A stretch of 64,000 nucleotides of DNA from Planctomycetota bacterium (GTDB lineage: Bacteria; Planctomycetota; UBA1135; GCA-002686595). Where the stretch lies: contig JAJDEV010000107.1 in NCBI GenBank assembly GCA_029259605.1, forward strand, positions 1-64,000, read 5' to 3'. The translations under genes were made by a program, and so were the position numbers. Shown here piece by piece: positions 1 to 7,935 of this stretch (its first letter is position 1; the number at the start of each line of letters is the position of its first letter). The notes below the pieces were generated by a model, which was not told where the DNA came from, searched no databases, and worked only from the letters and a program-made list of their open reading frames with translations.

Positions 1-90
1 CGTTCGCAAAGTGCCGGCAGGGGCCGAGAGACCGGCGTAGCCGGTCGATTGCAGCTCTTGGCGTGCATGCTCATGAATGATCCGGGCTAG
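1..90 (-). repeat. Family A palindromic repeat, truncated by window edge
   Basis: Read on the minus strand, this stretch begins with TAGCCCGGATCATTCATGAG and matches 18578-18667 at all but one of 90 positions, in opposite orientation. Bases 87-90 are the terminal CTAG. The rest of the element lies outside the window. The same terminal sequence recurs at 60513-60695 and 62458-62639, so this is a dispersed family. It encodes nothing visible. A miniature inverted-repeat element (MITE) or REP-like unit is the likeliest nature; no transposase is present to confirm it. Confidence 0.85.
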
Positions 91-144
91 TCGCCGGCGC
101 GACTTGTGGAGCGGGGTCGAATCGGCCGATAGGGTGCGCTGCGG

Positions 145-1182
145 ATGGAAGTCCTCATCATCAAGACGGGCGCGCTCGGTGACGTGCTGCGCACCACGTC
201 GATCCTGCCCGGCCTCGCGGCGCGCCATCCGGACCTGCGCGTGACGTGGCTCACCGCGCGCGCCGCGCGCGACCTCGTGCGTCTGCATCCGCGCGTCGAC
301 GAGACGTTGTGCGTCGATCCGAACGATCCGGCGTCGGTCGACGAGGTGCGCGGCGTGCTCGCGGCGACGGATTGGGACCGCGTGCTCTCGTTCGACGACG
401 AGGAGCCGCTGTGCGCGCTCGCGTCGTCGCTCGTCGGTGACGCCGTGCTCACGGGCGCCTACCTCGACGCGGAGGGCGAGCGCCGCTACTCGCCCGACTG
501 CGCGCCGTGGTTCGACATGGGGCTGCTCTCGACCTTCGGCAAGGAGGAGGCGGACCGGCGCAAGATCGCGAACAGGGAGACGCACCCGGCGATCCTCGCG
601 CGCATGCTCGGCGTCGAGGTCGGCGAGCCCGAGCTGCCCTTGCCGAGCGCTGCGGTCGAGTTCGGCCGCGCCTTCGTCGAGCGCACCGGGCTGCGCGGCG
701 CGGGCCCGGCGATCGGCCTCAACACGGGCTCGGGTGGGCGCTGGGAGTCGAAGAAGCTCCCGATCGAGCGCACCGTCGCGCTCGTGCGCGAGCTCGAGCG
801 CCGCTTCGATCAACCGCGATTCCTCGTGCTCGGCGGGCGTGACGAAGCGGAGCGCAACGCGGCGCTCGTCTCCGAGCTCGGCGGCACGAACGTCATCGAC
901 GCCGGCGTCGACAACTCGCTGCTCGACTTCGCGGCGCTCGTCTCGAACCTCGACCTGCTCGTGACGAGCGACAGCCTCGCGCTCCACATCGGCGTCGCCC
1001 AGCGCATTCCGATCGTGGCGTTCTTCGCGCCGACGTCCGCGGCCGAGATCGAGCTCTACGGCCGGGGCGAGAAGGTCGCGAGCACGGCGCCCGACTACTG
1101 CACCTACCGACCGGATGTCGACACGTCGACGCTGACGGTCGCGCGCCTCGCCGACGCGGTGTCGCGAGTCCTCGCGCGCTGA
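145..1182 (+). CDS. Glycosyltransferase family 9 (heptosyltransferase-like)
   Basis: 345-aa GT9 family protein, expected to transfer heptose or a related sugar from an ADP-activated donor to lipopolysaccharide core on the cytoplasmic side of the inner membrane. The N-terminus KTGALGDVLRTTSILPGL is the family's acceptor-side Rossmann start. The C-terminal half has the donor-side pattern: GLNTGSGGRW near residue 190, a GGRDEAERN stretch, then TSDSLALHIG and the FFAPTSAAE segment. Length is normal for WaaC/WaaF-type enzymes (about 320-350 aa). It starts at ATG 145, just downstream of a family A repeat, and nothing shows it to be in an operon. Two further GT9 genes lie at 45656 and 46711. The specific acceptor cannot be told from sequence. 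Confidence 0.85.
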   Translation: MEVLIIKTGALGDVLRTTSILPGLAARHPDLRVTWLTARAARDLVRLHPRVDETLCVDPNDPASVDEVRGVLAATDWDRVLSFDDEEPLCALASSLVGDAVLTGAYLDAEGERRYSPDCAPWFDMGLLSTFGKEEADRRKIANRETHPAILARMLGVEVGEPELPLPSAAVEFGRAFVERTGLRGAGPAIGLNTGSGGRWESKKLPIERTVALVRELERRFDQPRFLVLGGRDEAERNAALVSELGGTNVIDAGVDNSLLDFAALVSNLDLLVTSDSLALHIGVAQRIPIVAFFAPTSAAEIELYGRGEKVASTAPDYCTYRPDVDTSTLTVARLADAVSRVLAR

Positions 1183-1220
1183 GCGCGACGCGCGCGCGGT
1201 GGGACGCTATCCTCCCGCGC

Positions 1221-1433
1221 GTGCAGAAGGACTGGATCTACTACCTCGCGAAGGGCCTCCAGGGTCTCGGGCTGATCGTCGTCCTGGTCGGCGTCGTGAT
1301 TTCGATCCAGCTCGGCATCGGCGAAGAGGAAGGCCTCGAGTCGATGAAGGCGGAGAGCTACGGCCTGGCCATCGGCGGCGTGCTCTTCTTCGCCGGCTGG
1401 CTGCTCGAGCGCTCGTTGGCCAAGCGCGGATAG
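1221..1433 (+). CDS. Small two-helix membrane protein, unknown function
   Basis: 70-aa protein starting at GTG 1221. It has two clear hydrophobic segments, about residues 13-30 (GLGLIVVLVGVVISI) and 48-62 (LAIGGVLFFAGWLLE), separated by an acidic loop, and a short basic C-terminus, so it is probably an integral membrane hairpin. It lies 38 bp after the GT9 gene and may be cotranscribed with it. It converges on the ABC exporter gene with only 11 bp between stops. I do not recognise the family. Small proteins of this form occur widely next to envelope genes, and no function is inferred. Confidence 0.6.
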   Translation: MQKDWIYYLAKGLQGLGLIVVLVGVVISIQLGIGEEEGLESMKAESYGLAIGGVLFFAGWLLERSLAKRG

Positions 1434-1444
1434 GCGCGGCGCGC

Positions 1445-3283
1445 TCAGCCCGCGCGCGACTCGTCGTCCTCGTCGCGGAACTGGAGCGCGTAGAGCCGTG
1501 CGTACACGCCGCCCTGGGCGAGCAGCTCCTCGTGCGTTCCCGACTCGCGCAGGCGACCCTTGTGCATGACGAGGATCGTGTCCGCACGGCGGACGGTCGA
1601 GAGACGGTGCGCGACGACGAGCGCGCTGCGTCCGCGTAGCAGGCGATGTGTCGCAGCCTCGATCTTCGATTCGGTCGCCGAGTCGACGCTCGAAGTGGCC
1701 TCGTCGAAGATGACGAGCGCCGGGTTCGACGCGAGCGCGCGCGCGATCGAGATCAGCTCGCGCTCGCCGGTCGACAGCGTCGCGCCGCGCTCGGCGACCT
1801 GCGAGTCCAATCCGTCGGGCAGGCGCTCGATCACGTCGATCGCGGAACTGGTCTCGAGCGCGAGCGCGATCGTCTCCTCGTTCACACTGGACCGACCGAG
1901 CTCGAGGTTGTCGCGCACGCTCCCGCTGAACAGGAAGTCCTCCTGGAGCACGATGCCGAGCTGGTCCCGGTACGGTTGCATCTCGATGTCGCGCAGGTCG
2001 ACGCCGTCGACGGTGACGCGTCCTCCCGTCGGGTCGTAGTAGCGCAACAACAGGTTGACGAGCGTCGACTTGCCCGCGCCCGTCGCACCGACGACGGCGA
2101 CGGTGTGTCCGGGCGGGATCTCGAACGACACGTCCTCGATCACCTTCGGTCCGTTCCCGTACGCGAACTCGACGTGCTCGAAGCGCACGTGCCCCTTCAT
2201 CGGCGCGTCGTTCCGCACCGGCGACGCCGGCCGGCGCACGTCGGGCTCGGTGTCGAGCACGTGGAAGATGCGCTCGGCCGACGCGAACGCCGACTGGAGC
2301 ACGTTGTAGCGCTCGCCGAGCTCGCGAATCGGACCGACGAGCAGCTGCAGCCAGAACCAGAAGAGGATGAACTCGCCGACCGTCATCGTGCCGGCGTGGA
2401 TCGAGGCTCCTCCGCGCCAGAGCACCGAGCCTTGGATCCCGACCGTCACGAAGGCCAGGATCGGATAGAAGAGCGCGAACAGGAAGATCGTGCGGAAGTT
2501 GGCGGACAGGTACTCCGCGAGGTGTCCGGCGAAGGTCGCGCTGACGCGCTCCTCGCGACGGAAGACCTGTACGACGCGCACGCCCGAGAGGACCTCTTGC
2601 AGGTAGCCGTTCGTGCGCGCGAGCACGGCGCGCACGCGGCGGTGAGCGCGACGTGCGCCGCCGCGGAAGATGAGGCTCACTCCGATCAAGATTGGCGTCA
2701 ACGCGACGACGAGCAGCGCCAAGTCGGCGTCGACCCAGAACAGGAGCCCGATGACCACGGCGATCTTGATCAGGTCGAAGAGCAGCACGATCAGGCCGGA
2801 CGTGAAGAGCTCGTTGAGGTTCTCGATGTCGGTCGTGACGCGCGTCACGAGCGAGCCCGTCGGCGTGCGATCGAACCACGCGAGGTCCATCCGATGGATG
2901 TGGCCGAAGACCGTCGTGCGGAGGTCGTGGATGACGGACTGTCCGGTGCGCGCGAGCTGGCTGACTTCGAGGTAGCGGAACACGGCAGCGAGGAGCACGG
3001 CGCCGAAGTACGCGGCCGCCCACAGGGCGAGCGTCCGCAGGTAGGGCGACGAATCGAACGCGTCGCCCATCGTGACGCTGGCGTCGCGTGCGGCCGCCAC
3101 GGGGCCGTCGATCGCGCCGCGCAACAGCCACGGCGAAAGCAGCTGCAGCGCGAACACGATCACGAGCACGAGGAAGCTCCCGTAGAACTGCTTCTTGTGG
3201 GGGCGTGCGTAGACGAGCAGCCGCCGCACGACCGCCGTGTCCCACACCTTCGTGGCGATGAGGTCTTCGTCGTGCTCGCTCAA
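1445..3283 (-). CDS. ABC exporter half-transporter, MdlB-like
   Basis: About 612-aa ABC transporter with an N-terminal six-helix exporter domain and C-terminal ATPase. Walker A is GATGAGKST, and Walker B with the catalytic glutamate is VIFDEATSSVD, followed by the switch histidine in VVAHRLST. The signature motif is degenerate, LSTGE instead of LSGGQ. The start is placed at TTG 3283, because this codon overlaps the TGA stop of the upstream gene (TTGA) and a GGAAGAG stretch precedes it; longer reading would only run antisense-like sequence from the neighbour. Its partner at 3280-5019 has the complementary defect (Asp for the catalytic Glu), so the two should form one asymmetric heterodimer, as in MdlA/MdlB of E. 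coli. The substrate is unknown. Confidence 0.85.
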   Translation of the reverse strand: MSEHDEDLIATKVWDTAVVRRLLVYARPHKKQFYGSFLVLVIVFALQLLSPWLLRGAIDGPVAAARDASVTMGDAFDSSPYLRTLALWAAAYFGAVLLAAVFRYLEVSQLARTGQSVIHDLRTTVFGHIHRMDLAWFDRTPTGSLVTRVTTDIENLNELFTSGLIVLLFDLIKIAVVIGLLFWVDADLALLVVALTPILIGVSLIFRGGARRAHRRVRAVLARTNGYLQEVLSGVRVVQVFRREERVSATFAGHLAEYLSANFRTIFLFALFYPILAFVTVGIQGSVLWRGGASIHAGTMTVGEFILFWFWLQLLVGPIRELGERYNVLQSAFASAERIFHVLDTEPDVRRPASPVRNDAPMKGHVRFEHVEFAYGNGPKVIEDVSFEIPPGHTVAVVGATGAGKSTLVNLLLRYYDPTGGRVTVDGVDLRDIEMQPYRDQLGIVLQEDFLFSGSVRDNLELGRSSVNEETIALALETSSAIDVIERLPDGLDSQVAERGATLSTGERELISIARALASNPALVIFDEATSSVDSATESKIEAATHRLLRGRSALVVAHRLSTVRRADTILVMHKGRLRESGTHEELLAQGGVYARLYALQFRDEDDESRAG

Positions 3284-5019
3284 AGCTCTTCCAGCTCCTC
3301 TTCCATCTGCTGGCGGCTCCACGTTTCGCGATACCAATCCGAGCGCTCGAGCAGCTCTTCGTGCGTGCCCTGCGCCTCGACGCGGCCCGCGCTCAGCACG
3401 ACGATGTTCTCGGCCGTGCGCACGGAGCCGAGGCGGTGCGCGGCGATGACGACCGTACGCTCGCCGCCGGCGCGCCGCAGTCCGTCGAGCAGCCGAGCCT
3501 CCGTCTCGGTGTCGACCGCGGAGAGCGCATCGTCGAGGATCAGCACGCGCGGGTCCTTGGCCAAGGCGCGCGCGATGCACGAACGCTGGCGCTGGCCGCC
3601 GGAGAGCGTGACTCCGCGCTCGCCGATCATCTGGTCGAGTCCGTCGGGGAAGCGCGATACGTCGTCGGTCATCGCCGCGCGTTCGATGCAACGCTCGATC
3701 TCGGCGTCGTCGATGTCGTCCGTCGCGCCGAACGCGATGTTGTTCCGGTAGGTGTCGGAGAACAGGAAGCTGTCCTGGGGCACGTAGGCGAGCGCGCCGC
3801 GAAGCGTCTCGAGCGACAGGCTGCGCAAGGCGACGCGGTCGAGGCGGATCTCGCCCTCGGCGTCGTAGAGTCGGCCGAGCAGGTTCAGCAGCGTGCTCTT
3901 GCCCGAGCCCGTGGGGCCGACGACGCCGAGCGTGGTGTTCGCGGGCAGCTCGACGCTCACGCCGCTGACCGCCGGTCGCGGCGCGTCCGGGTAGGTGTAC
4001 GACACGTCGCGCAGCGAGAACGCGCCGCGCACTTCGAGCGGAACCGGATCGACCGGGTCCGCGATCTCGAGGTCCTCGTGCAGCAGCTGGTCGATGCGCT
4101 CGGCGCTCACGACCGCGCGCGGATACATGCCGGCGATCCAACCGAGCGCGATGACGGGCCAGAAGACCTTGAAGCCGAGGTCGATGAACTTGAACAGGTC
4201 GCCGACCTCGATCGTGCGATCGATCATCGCCCAACCGCCGACGAACAGGATCGGCAGGAACGCGAGGTCGTAGGCGAGATTGACGAACGCGTGCATCAGG
4301 CCGCGCGCGGACGCCATGCGGATTTGGTGCGTGCGGTTCTCGCTCGAGACGACGCGGAACCCGTCGCGCTCGTGCCGCGCGAGCCCGTACCCGCGCACGA
4401 CGCGAATCCCGGCGAAGCTCTCCTGCGCGCGATGGCTGATGTCGCCGAGGCTCTCCTGCACGGCGACCGATGCGCGATGCAAACGCGGCGTCAGCGCCTT
4501 CATCGCGAACGCGACCAGCACCAACGGAATCGTCATGTAGAGCGTGATCTCGGCGGAGATGCTGAACAGGACGAACAGGCTCGCCGGCAAGAGGAACAGC
4601 GCGCCGAGCACGTACATGCTGCCCGGCCCGAGCAGCATGCGGACGTTCTCGACGTCCGAAGTCAGGCGCGTGACGATGTCACCCGAGCGGCTGCGCGCGT
4701 GGAAGCTGAGCGGCAAGCGCGCGAGCTTGTCGAACAGCTCCTGCTTGAGCTCGACCTCCACGCGCCGCGACACACCGACGATCCACCAGCGTTGCAGGAA
4801 GCGGAAGAAACCCTGCGTCGCCGAGAGCAGGAGCATCAGGCCGAACACCCCGGCGAGGAACTGCGTGTCGTCGCCCTCGCGCAGCTTCGTCAGCGTGTCG
4901 CCGATCAGAATCGTGAGCTGGATGTCGCAGAGCGCGACCGCCGGAATCGCGAGGATGCCCGCGAAGAGCCGGCGCCGGTGCCGCAGGAAGCGGAGGAAGA
5001 AGCCCCAGAGCAGTCGCAC
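3280..5019 (-). CDS. ABC exporter half-transporter, MdlA-like
   Basis: 579-aa ABC exporter half: transmembrane domain (about residues 15-310) then ATPase. Walker A is GPTGSGKST, the signature is canonical LSGGQRQ, but Walker B reads VLILDDALSAVD, so the catalytic glutamate is aspartate. The DDALSAVD form is characteristic of MdlA-type subunits. Paired with the MdlB-like subunit encoded just downstream (4-bp overlap), it gives one consensus ATP site (this LSGGQ with the partner's Glu) and one degenerate site. It starts at GTG 5019, one base after the stop of the M28 peptidase gene, so the three genes look translationally coupled. Export of a lipid, peptide or drug is possible; peptide export would fit the peptidase neighbour, but that is inference. 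Confidence 0.88.
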   Translation of the reverse strand: MRLLWGFFLRFLRHRRRLFAGILAIPAVALCDIQLTILIGDTLTKLREGDDTQFLAGVFGLMLLLSATQGFFRFLQRWWIVGVSRRVEVELKQELFDKLARLPLSFHARSRSGDIVTRLTSDVENVRMLLGPGSMYVLGALFLLPASLFVLFSISAEITLYMTIPLVLVAFAMKALTPRLHRASVAVQESLGDISHRAQESFAGIRVVRGYGLARHERDGFRVVSSENRTHQIRMASARGLMHAFVNLAYDLAFLPILFVGGWAMIDRTIEVGDLFKFIDLGFKVFWPVIALGWIAGMYPRAVVSAERIDQLLHEDLEIADPVDPVPLEVRGAFSLRDVSYTYPDAPRPAVSGVSVELPANTTLGVVGPTGSGKSTLLNLLGRLYDAEGEIRLDRVALRSLSLETLRGALAYVPQDSFLFSDTYRNNIAFGATDDIDDAEIERCIERAAMTDDVSRFPDGLDQMIGERGVTLSGGQRQRSCIARALAKDPRVLILDDALSAVDTETEARLLDGLRRAGGERTVVIAAHRLGSVRTAENIVVLSAGRVEAQGTHEELLERSDWYRETWSRQQMEEELEEL

Positions 5020-5020
5020 G

Positions 5021-7078
5021 CTAGAGCCCTTCGTCCGATCCGAGCGAGCTCTCCGGCCCCGCCGCCAGGCGCGCCGCGAAGCGGTCGACGGTCGCGATCA
5101 ACGCGTCGAGTTCGCGCTCGAACTCTTGGCCCGCTGCCGCCGCGCGCAGGGCGGGAAGCGTCTCGGCCGCGTACCCCGTCTCGACGCCGGGCGCCCACAG
5201 CTGGTTGCGGTACCACGGTCGCGCGCGGAGTCCGCCGTCCGCGAAGAGCTCGCGATAGAACAACGCGTTCGAGGGATGGTTCGCGGCCACCGTGGCGAGC
5301 GCGTCGAAGGCGCGCGCGATGCGCTCCGCTTGTTCGTCGTCGAGCGCGGCGGGTCGGTTCTTGGCGCGCGCCATGCGCGCCATGCCGCGTGCCGCGTCCG
5401 CCGGATCGAACGCCGCGCGGCCGCGCTCGGCGAAGAGCCCGAGCAGCTCGGCGAGCAAGTGTCCCGCGGCCTCGTGCCCCTCCCAGGTCGGATCGAGGAA
5501 GCGATCCATGAGCTCGAAGTCGTCGAAGCGCGTGTGGTACTGGCCGCCGGCGTTTCCGCCGAACGAGACGTCGAGCACCGGCAGTCCGACGTGATGCAGG
5601 AACACGGTGAAGTCGGAGCCCGAGCCCGGCAGGCCGAGCGCGCGTTCCGTTGTTCCGTCGCGCGTCCATTGTTCCCACAGGTTGGCGGGGCCGCGCTCGC
5701 CGTCCGGTTCCGCGGGCGCGGGCACGCGTTCGAGCGCGGTGCGCAGGCTGCCCATGAGGCCCGGCGTTCCGCTCGCGTGGAAGCGCGTCCCACCGACCGC
5801 CGCGTCGGCGTTGACGTATGCGATGGCGTGCTCGACGAGCTCCGCCTCGTGCGCTTCGCCCCACTCCGTGCTGCCGATCAGCCCGAACTCCTCGGCGTCC
5901 CAGAAGCCGAGCACGATGCCGTTCGCCGGCCGCCAACCCGCGGCGAAGCGCGCGCCGAGCCGTTCGGCGGCGCGCAGCAGGGACACGGTTCCGCTGCCCG
6001 CGTCGTGCGCGCCGCGCACCCAGGCGTCGCGGTGGTTGCCGGCGACCACGAAGCCCGGGCCGGTGCCGGGCAGCCGCGCGATGACATTGACGATCCGGCG
6101 CAGCTCGCGCGGGACGGAGAGGTCGAGCAGAACGCGCGCGTCGTCGCCCGCCCCGAGGACGATCGCCGCGTCGTCGGCGCCGATCGGAAGCACCGGAATG
6201 CGCGGGAGCCGTGCAGCGAGCGACTCGGAATCGAGCCGGCGTCCTGCGTCGGGCGTGGACGCCCAACCGGGCGTCGAAGGATCGCCGGGCGCCACGACGA
6301 GCGACGAAATCGCACCGCGCTGGGCCGCCCATCCGGGCTTCCACGGTCCGCTCGGCCACGTCGGTCCGCGGTCCGGACCGTCCTCGGTGGGATCGTTGTA
6401 CAGGAGGAGGCCGACGCAGCCGTGCTCCTCCGCCATCTCTGCCTTGACCCCGCGATAGGCGCCACCGTACGTCGCGAGCGCGATGCGGCCCGCGACGTCG
6501 ACGCCCTGTTCGCGCAGCGCTTCGTAGTCGGCGCGCAGCCCGCGCCCGACCGTCACGACGCCCGCTTCGACACGGCCGCTGGCCGACCACGCGTTGAAGG
6601 TGGGGACGTCTCCCGCGGGGGTGGCGTCCGGGTCGAAGCTCTCGACGCGCTCGATCCGTACCGCGTCCCCGTCGACGCAGCGGAACTCGAGCCGTCGCGG
6701 GAGCGAGAGAAGCACGAGGCGCTCGTCCAAGGTGACCGTGAATCCGGCCCGTTCGAGCTGCGCGGCGACCCAGAGCGCGCCGCGCCGCGAACCGTCGGTC
6801 CCCGCGAGGCGGGGCGCGGCGCAGAGCGCGCGCGACAGCTCACGGGCGCGCGGTTCCGACCCTCGTCCACGCTCGACGCTTCGGTCCGCGACGCCCGCGC
6901 ACGCCGCACCGACGCCGATCGTGAGTGCGATCAGGGCGAGCGTCCGAGGCGCGCGTCGGCGCGAGAAAGCGGGGGGGGCGTCGATCGCGAGTTCGGGGTG
7001 ACGGTCGAGGTCGGAGACGCGCGCGCAAGACGGTGTGCCGCGCGGCGGGAGGGGGAAGGAGAATACGGCGCACTTCAC
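5021..7078 (-). CDS. M28 family metallopeptidase (glutamate carboxypeptidase II-like), exported
   Basis: 685-aa protein with the order seen in glutamate carboxypeptidase II relatives: N-terminal signal/anchor (hydrophobic TLALIALTIGVGAACAG about residues 46-62, possibly a lipoprotein signal), PA-like insert, M28 catalytic core and C-terminal helical dimerisation domain. Metal ligands are visible: H349 in GNHRDAW, D359 in AHDAGSG, the glutamate pair in WDAEEFG near 396, aspartate in YVNADAA, and histidine in QYHTRFDD. All catalytic positions therefore look intact. It should hydrolyse peptides outside the cytoplasmic membrane. It is first in an operon with the MdlA/MdlB-like exporter. The start at 7078 is the longest plausible one; a later start nearer the hydrophobic segment is possible. 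Confidence 0.85.
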   Translation of the reverse strand: MKCAVFSFPLPPRGTPSCARVSDLDRHPELAIDAPPAFSRRRAPRTLALIALTIGVGAACAGVADRSVERGRGSEPRARELSRALCAAPRLAGTDGSRRGALWVAAQLERAGFTVTLDERLVLLSLPRRLEFRCVDGDAVRIERVESFDPDATPAGDVPTFNAWSASGRVEAGVVTVGRGLRADYEALREQGVDVAGRIALATYGGAYRGVKAEMAEEHGCVGLLLYNDPTEDGPDRGPTWPSGPWKPGWAAQRGAISSLVVAPGDPSTPGWASTPDAGRRLDSESLAARLPRIPVLPIGADDAAIVLGAGDDARVLLDLSVPRELRRIVNVIARLPGTGPGFVVAGNHRDAWVRGAHDAGSGTVSLLRAAERLGARFAAGWRPANGIVLGFWDAEEFGLIGSTEWGEAHEAELVEHAIAYVNADAAVGGTRFHASGTPGLMGSLRTALERVPAPAEPDGERGPANLWEQWTRDGTTERALGLPGSGSDFTVFLHHVGLPVLDVSFGGNAGGQYHTRFDDFELMDRFLDPTWEGHEAAGHLLAELLGLFAERGRAAFDPADAARGMARMARAKNRPAALDDEQAERIARAFDALATVAANHPSNALFYRELFADGGLRARPWYRNQLWAPGVETGYAAETLPALRAAAAGQEFERELDALIATVDRFAARLAAGPESSLGSDEGL

Positions 7079-7401
7079 CGGGTTGCATCGGCGCGGGGCG
7101 GCGAATCGACCGGCCGTGGAAGCGCGCCCGTGGCCGGCCCCCCGGGGCGCGCCGACGCGCCGTTTCGGGCGCCCCGGAGGCGGGTATCCCTACGCTCGGA
7201 TCGGAGTGTCGGGCACGACCCCGATCTCGCTCAATGTAAGGGATGCGTAGGGCTGGTCCGAGGAGTGTTGGAAAGGGAGCTTTCGTCGGCGCCGTTCGTC
7301 ACAAGCGCGCTAGAGGGGGACGGAAGCTCACCGCGCCTGCCGATTCCTCTCAGTAGGGGCGTGGAAGCCCCGCTCGCCTCCCTGCCGCCAAGGATCCTCC
7401 C
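7079..7401. other. Divergent intergenic region, no gene seen
   Basis: About 320 bp between the leftward peptidase operon and the rightward gene at 7402. It must hold promoters for both directions. I see no convincing -35/-10 pair, tRNA, repeat copy or riboswitch-like structure. The stretch just before 7402 (AAGGATCCTCCC) could serve as a weak ribosome-binding site. Confidence 0.4.
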
Positions 7402-7818
7402 ATGAACTCGTCGTACGAAGACCAACCGCAGGCGAGCACGCTCGCGTCGGACGGTTGGGCCCGCGCCCGGAGAAGCGCGGATCGACGGCTCGTCTGCCAA
7501 CTCACGACGCTGCACCCCGAGAGAGCCCTCAGCACCGCCCTCGTCCAGCACCTCGCCCAGGAGATGCCGGACATGGAGTTCACGCTCCACGCTCCGACCC
7601 CCGACGTCCTCTGGGTGTGCGGGTTCGAGCCCGGTGCCGAGAACCTCGTCTCGGACCTGCGCGTCGTCCACCCGGACGCCTTCCTCGTCGTTACGGGCAA
7701 AGGTCCGATCAAGCGTTGGGAGAAGGGCGTCCACGACGCCGGCGCCGACTACATCTGCAGCTGGCCGCTGCCGGTCGAAGAGCTCCGGCGCATCTTGCAT
7801 CCGCATCCGGTCGACTGA
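7402..7818 (+). CDS. Receiver-like protein without phospho-acceptor
   Basis: 138-aa protein. Residues about 20-135 follow the alternating strand/helix pattern of CheY-like receiver domains: a strand LWVCGFEPG where the acceptor Asp normally sits, then LRVVHPDAFLVVTGKGP in the position of the conserved Thr strand, then GADYICSWPLPVEELRRIL like the usual GADDYL-KP-EEL end. The phospho-acceptor position reads cysteine, and the conserved lysine of the KP turn is tryptophan, so phosphorylation is not expected. It could be a pseudo-receiver used for protein binding. The resemblance is by pattern only and should be tested with a profile search. It stands alone, with a 117-bp gap to the next gene. 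Confidence 0.5.
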   Translation: MNSSYEDQPQASTLASDGWARARRSADRRLVCQLTTLHPERALSTALVQHLAQEMPDMEFTLHAPTPDVLWVCGFEPGAENLVSDLRVVHPDAFLVVTGKGPIKRWEKGVHDAGADYICSWPLPVEELRRILHPHPVD

Positions 7819-7935
7819 TCGGGCCGCGCGCAGACCTCCACGCATCGTGCTCCTCCCCTCGGAGGGGCACGATGTTTAACGTGGCGCACGAGCGAGGGAG
7901 GCGCAGGGGTCCCGCGCTATGCTCCCGTTCGACCG

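Noticed and set aside
1646-5511. Two long plus-strand frames (1646-3751 and 3361-5511)
   Set aside because: Both lie antisense to the two ABC transporter genes, which have complete Walker and signature motifs. They have no start context or homology.
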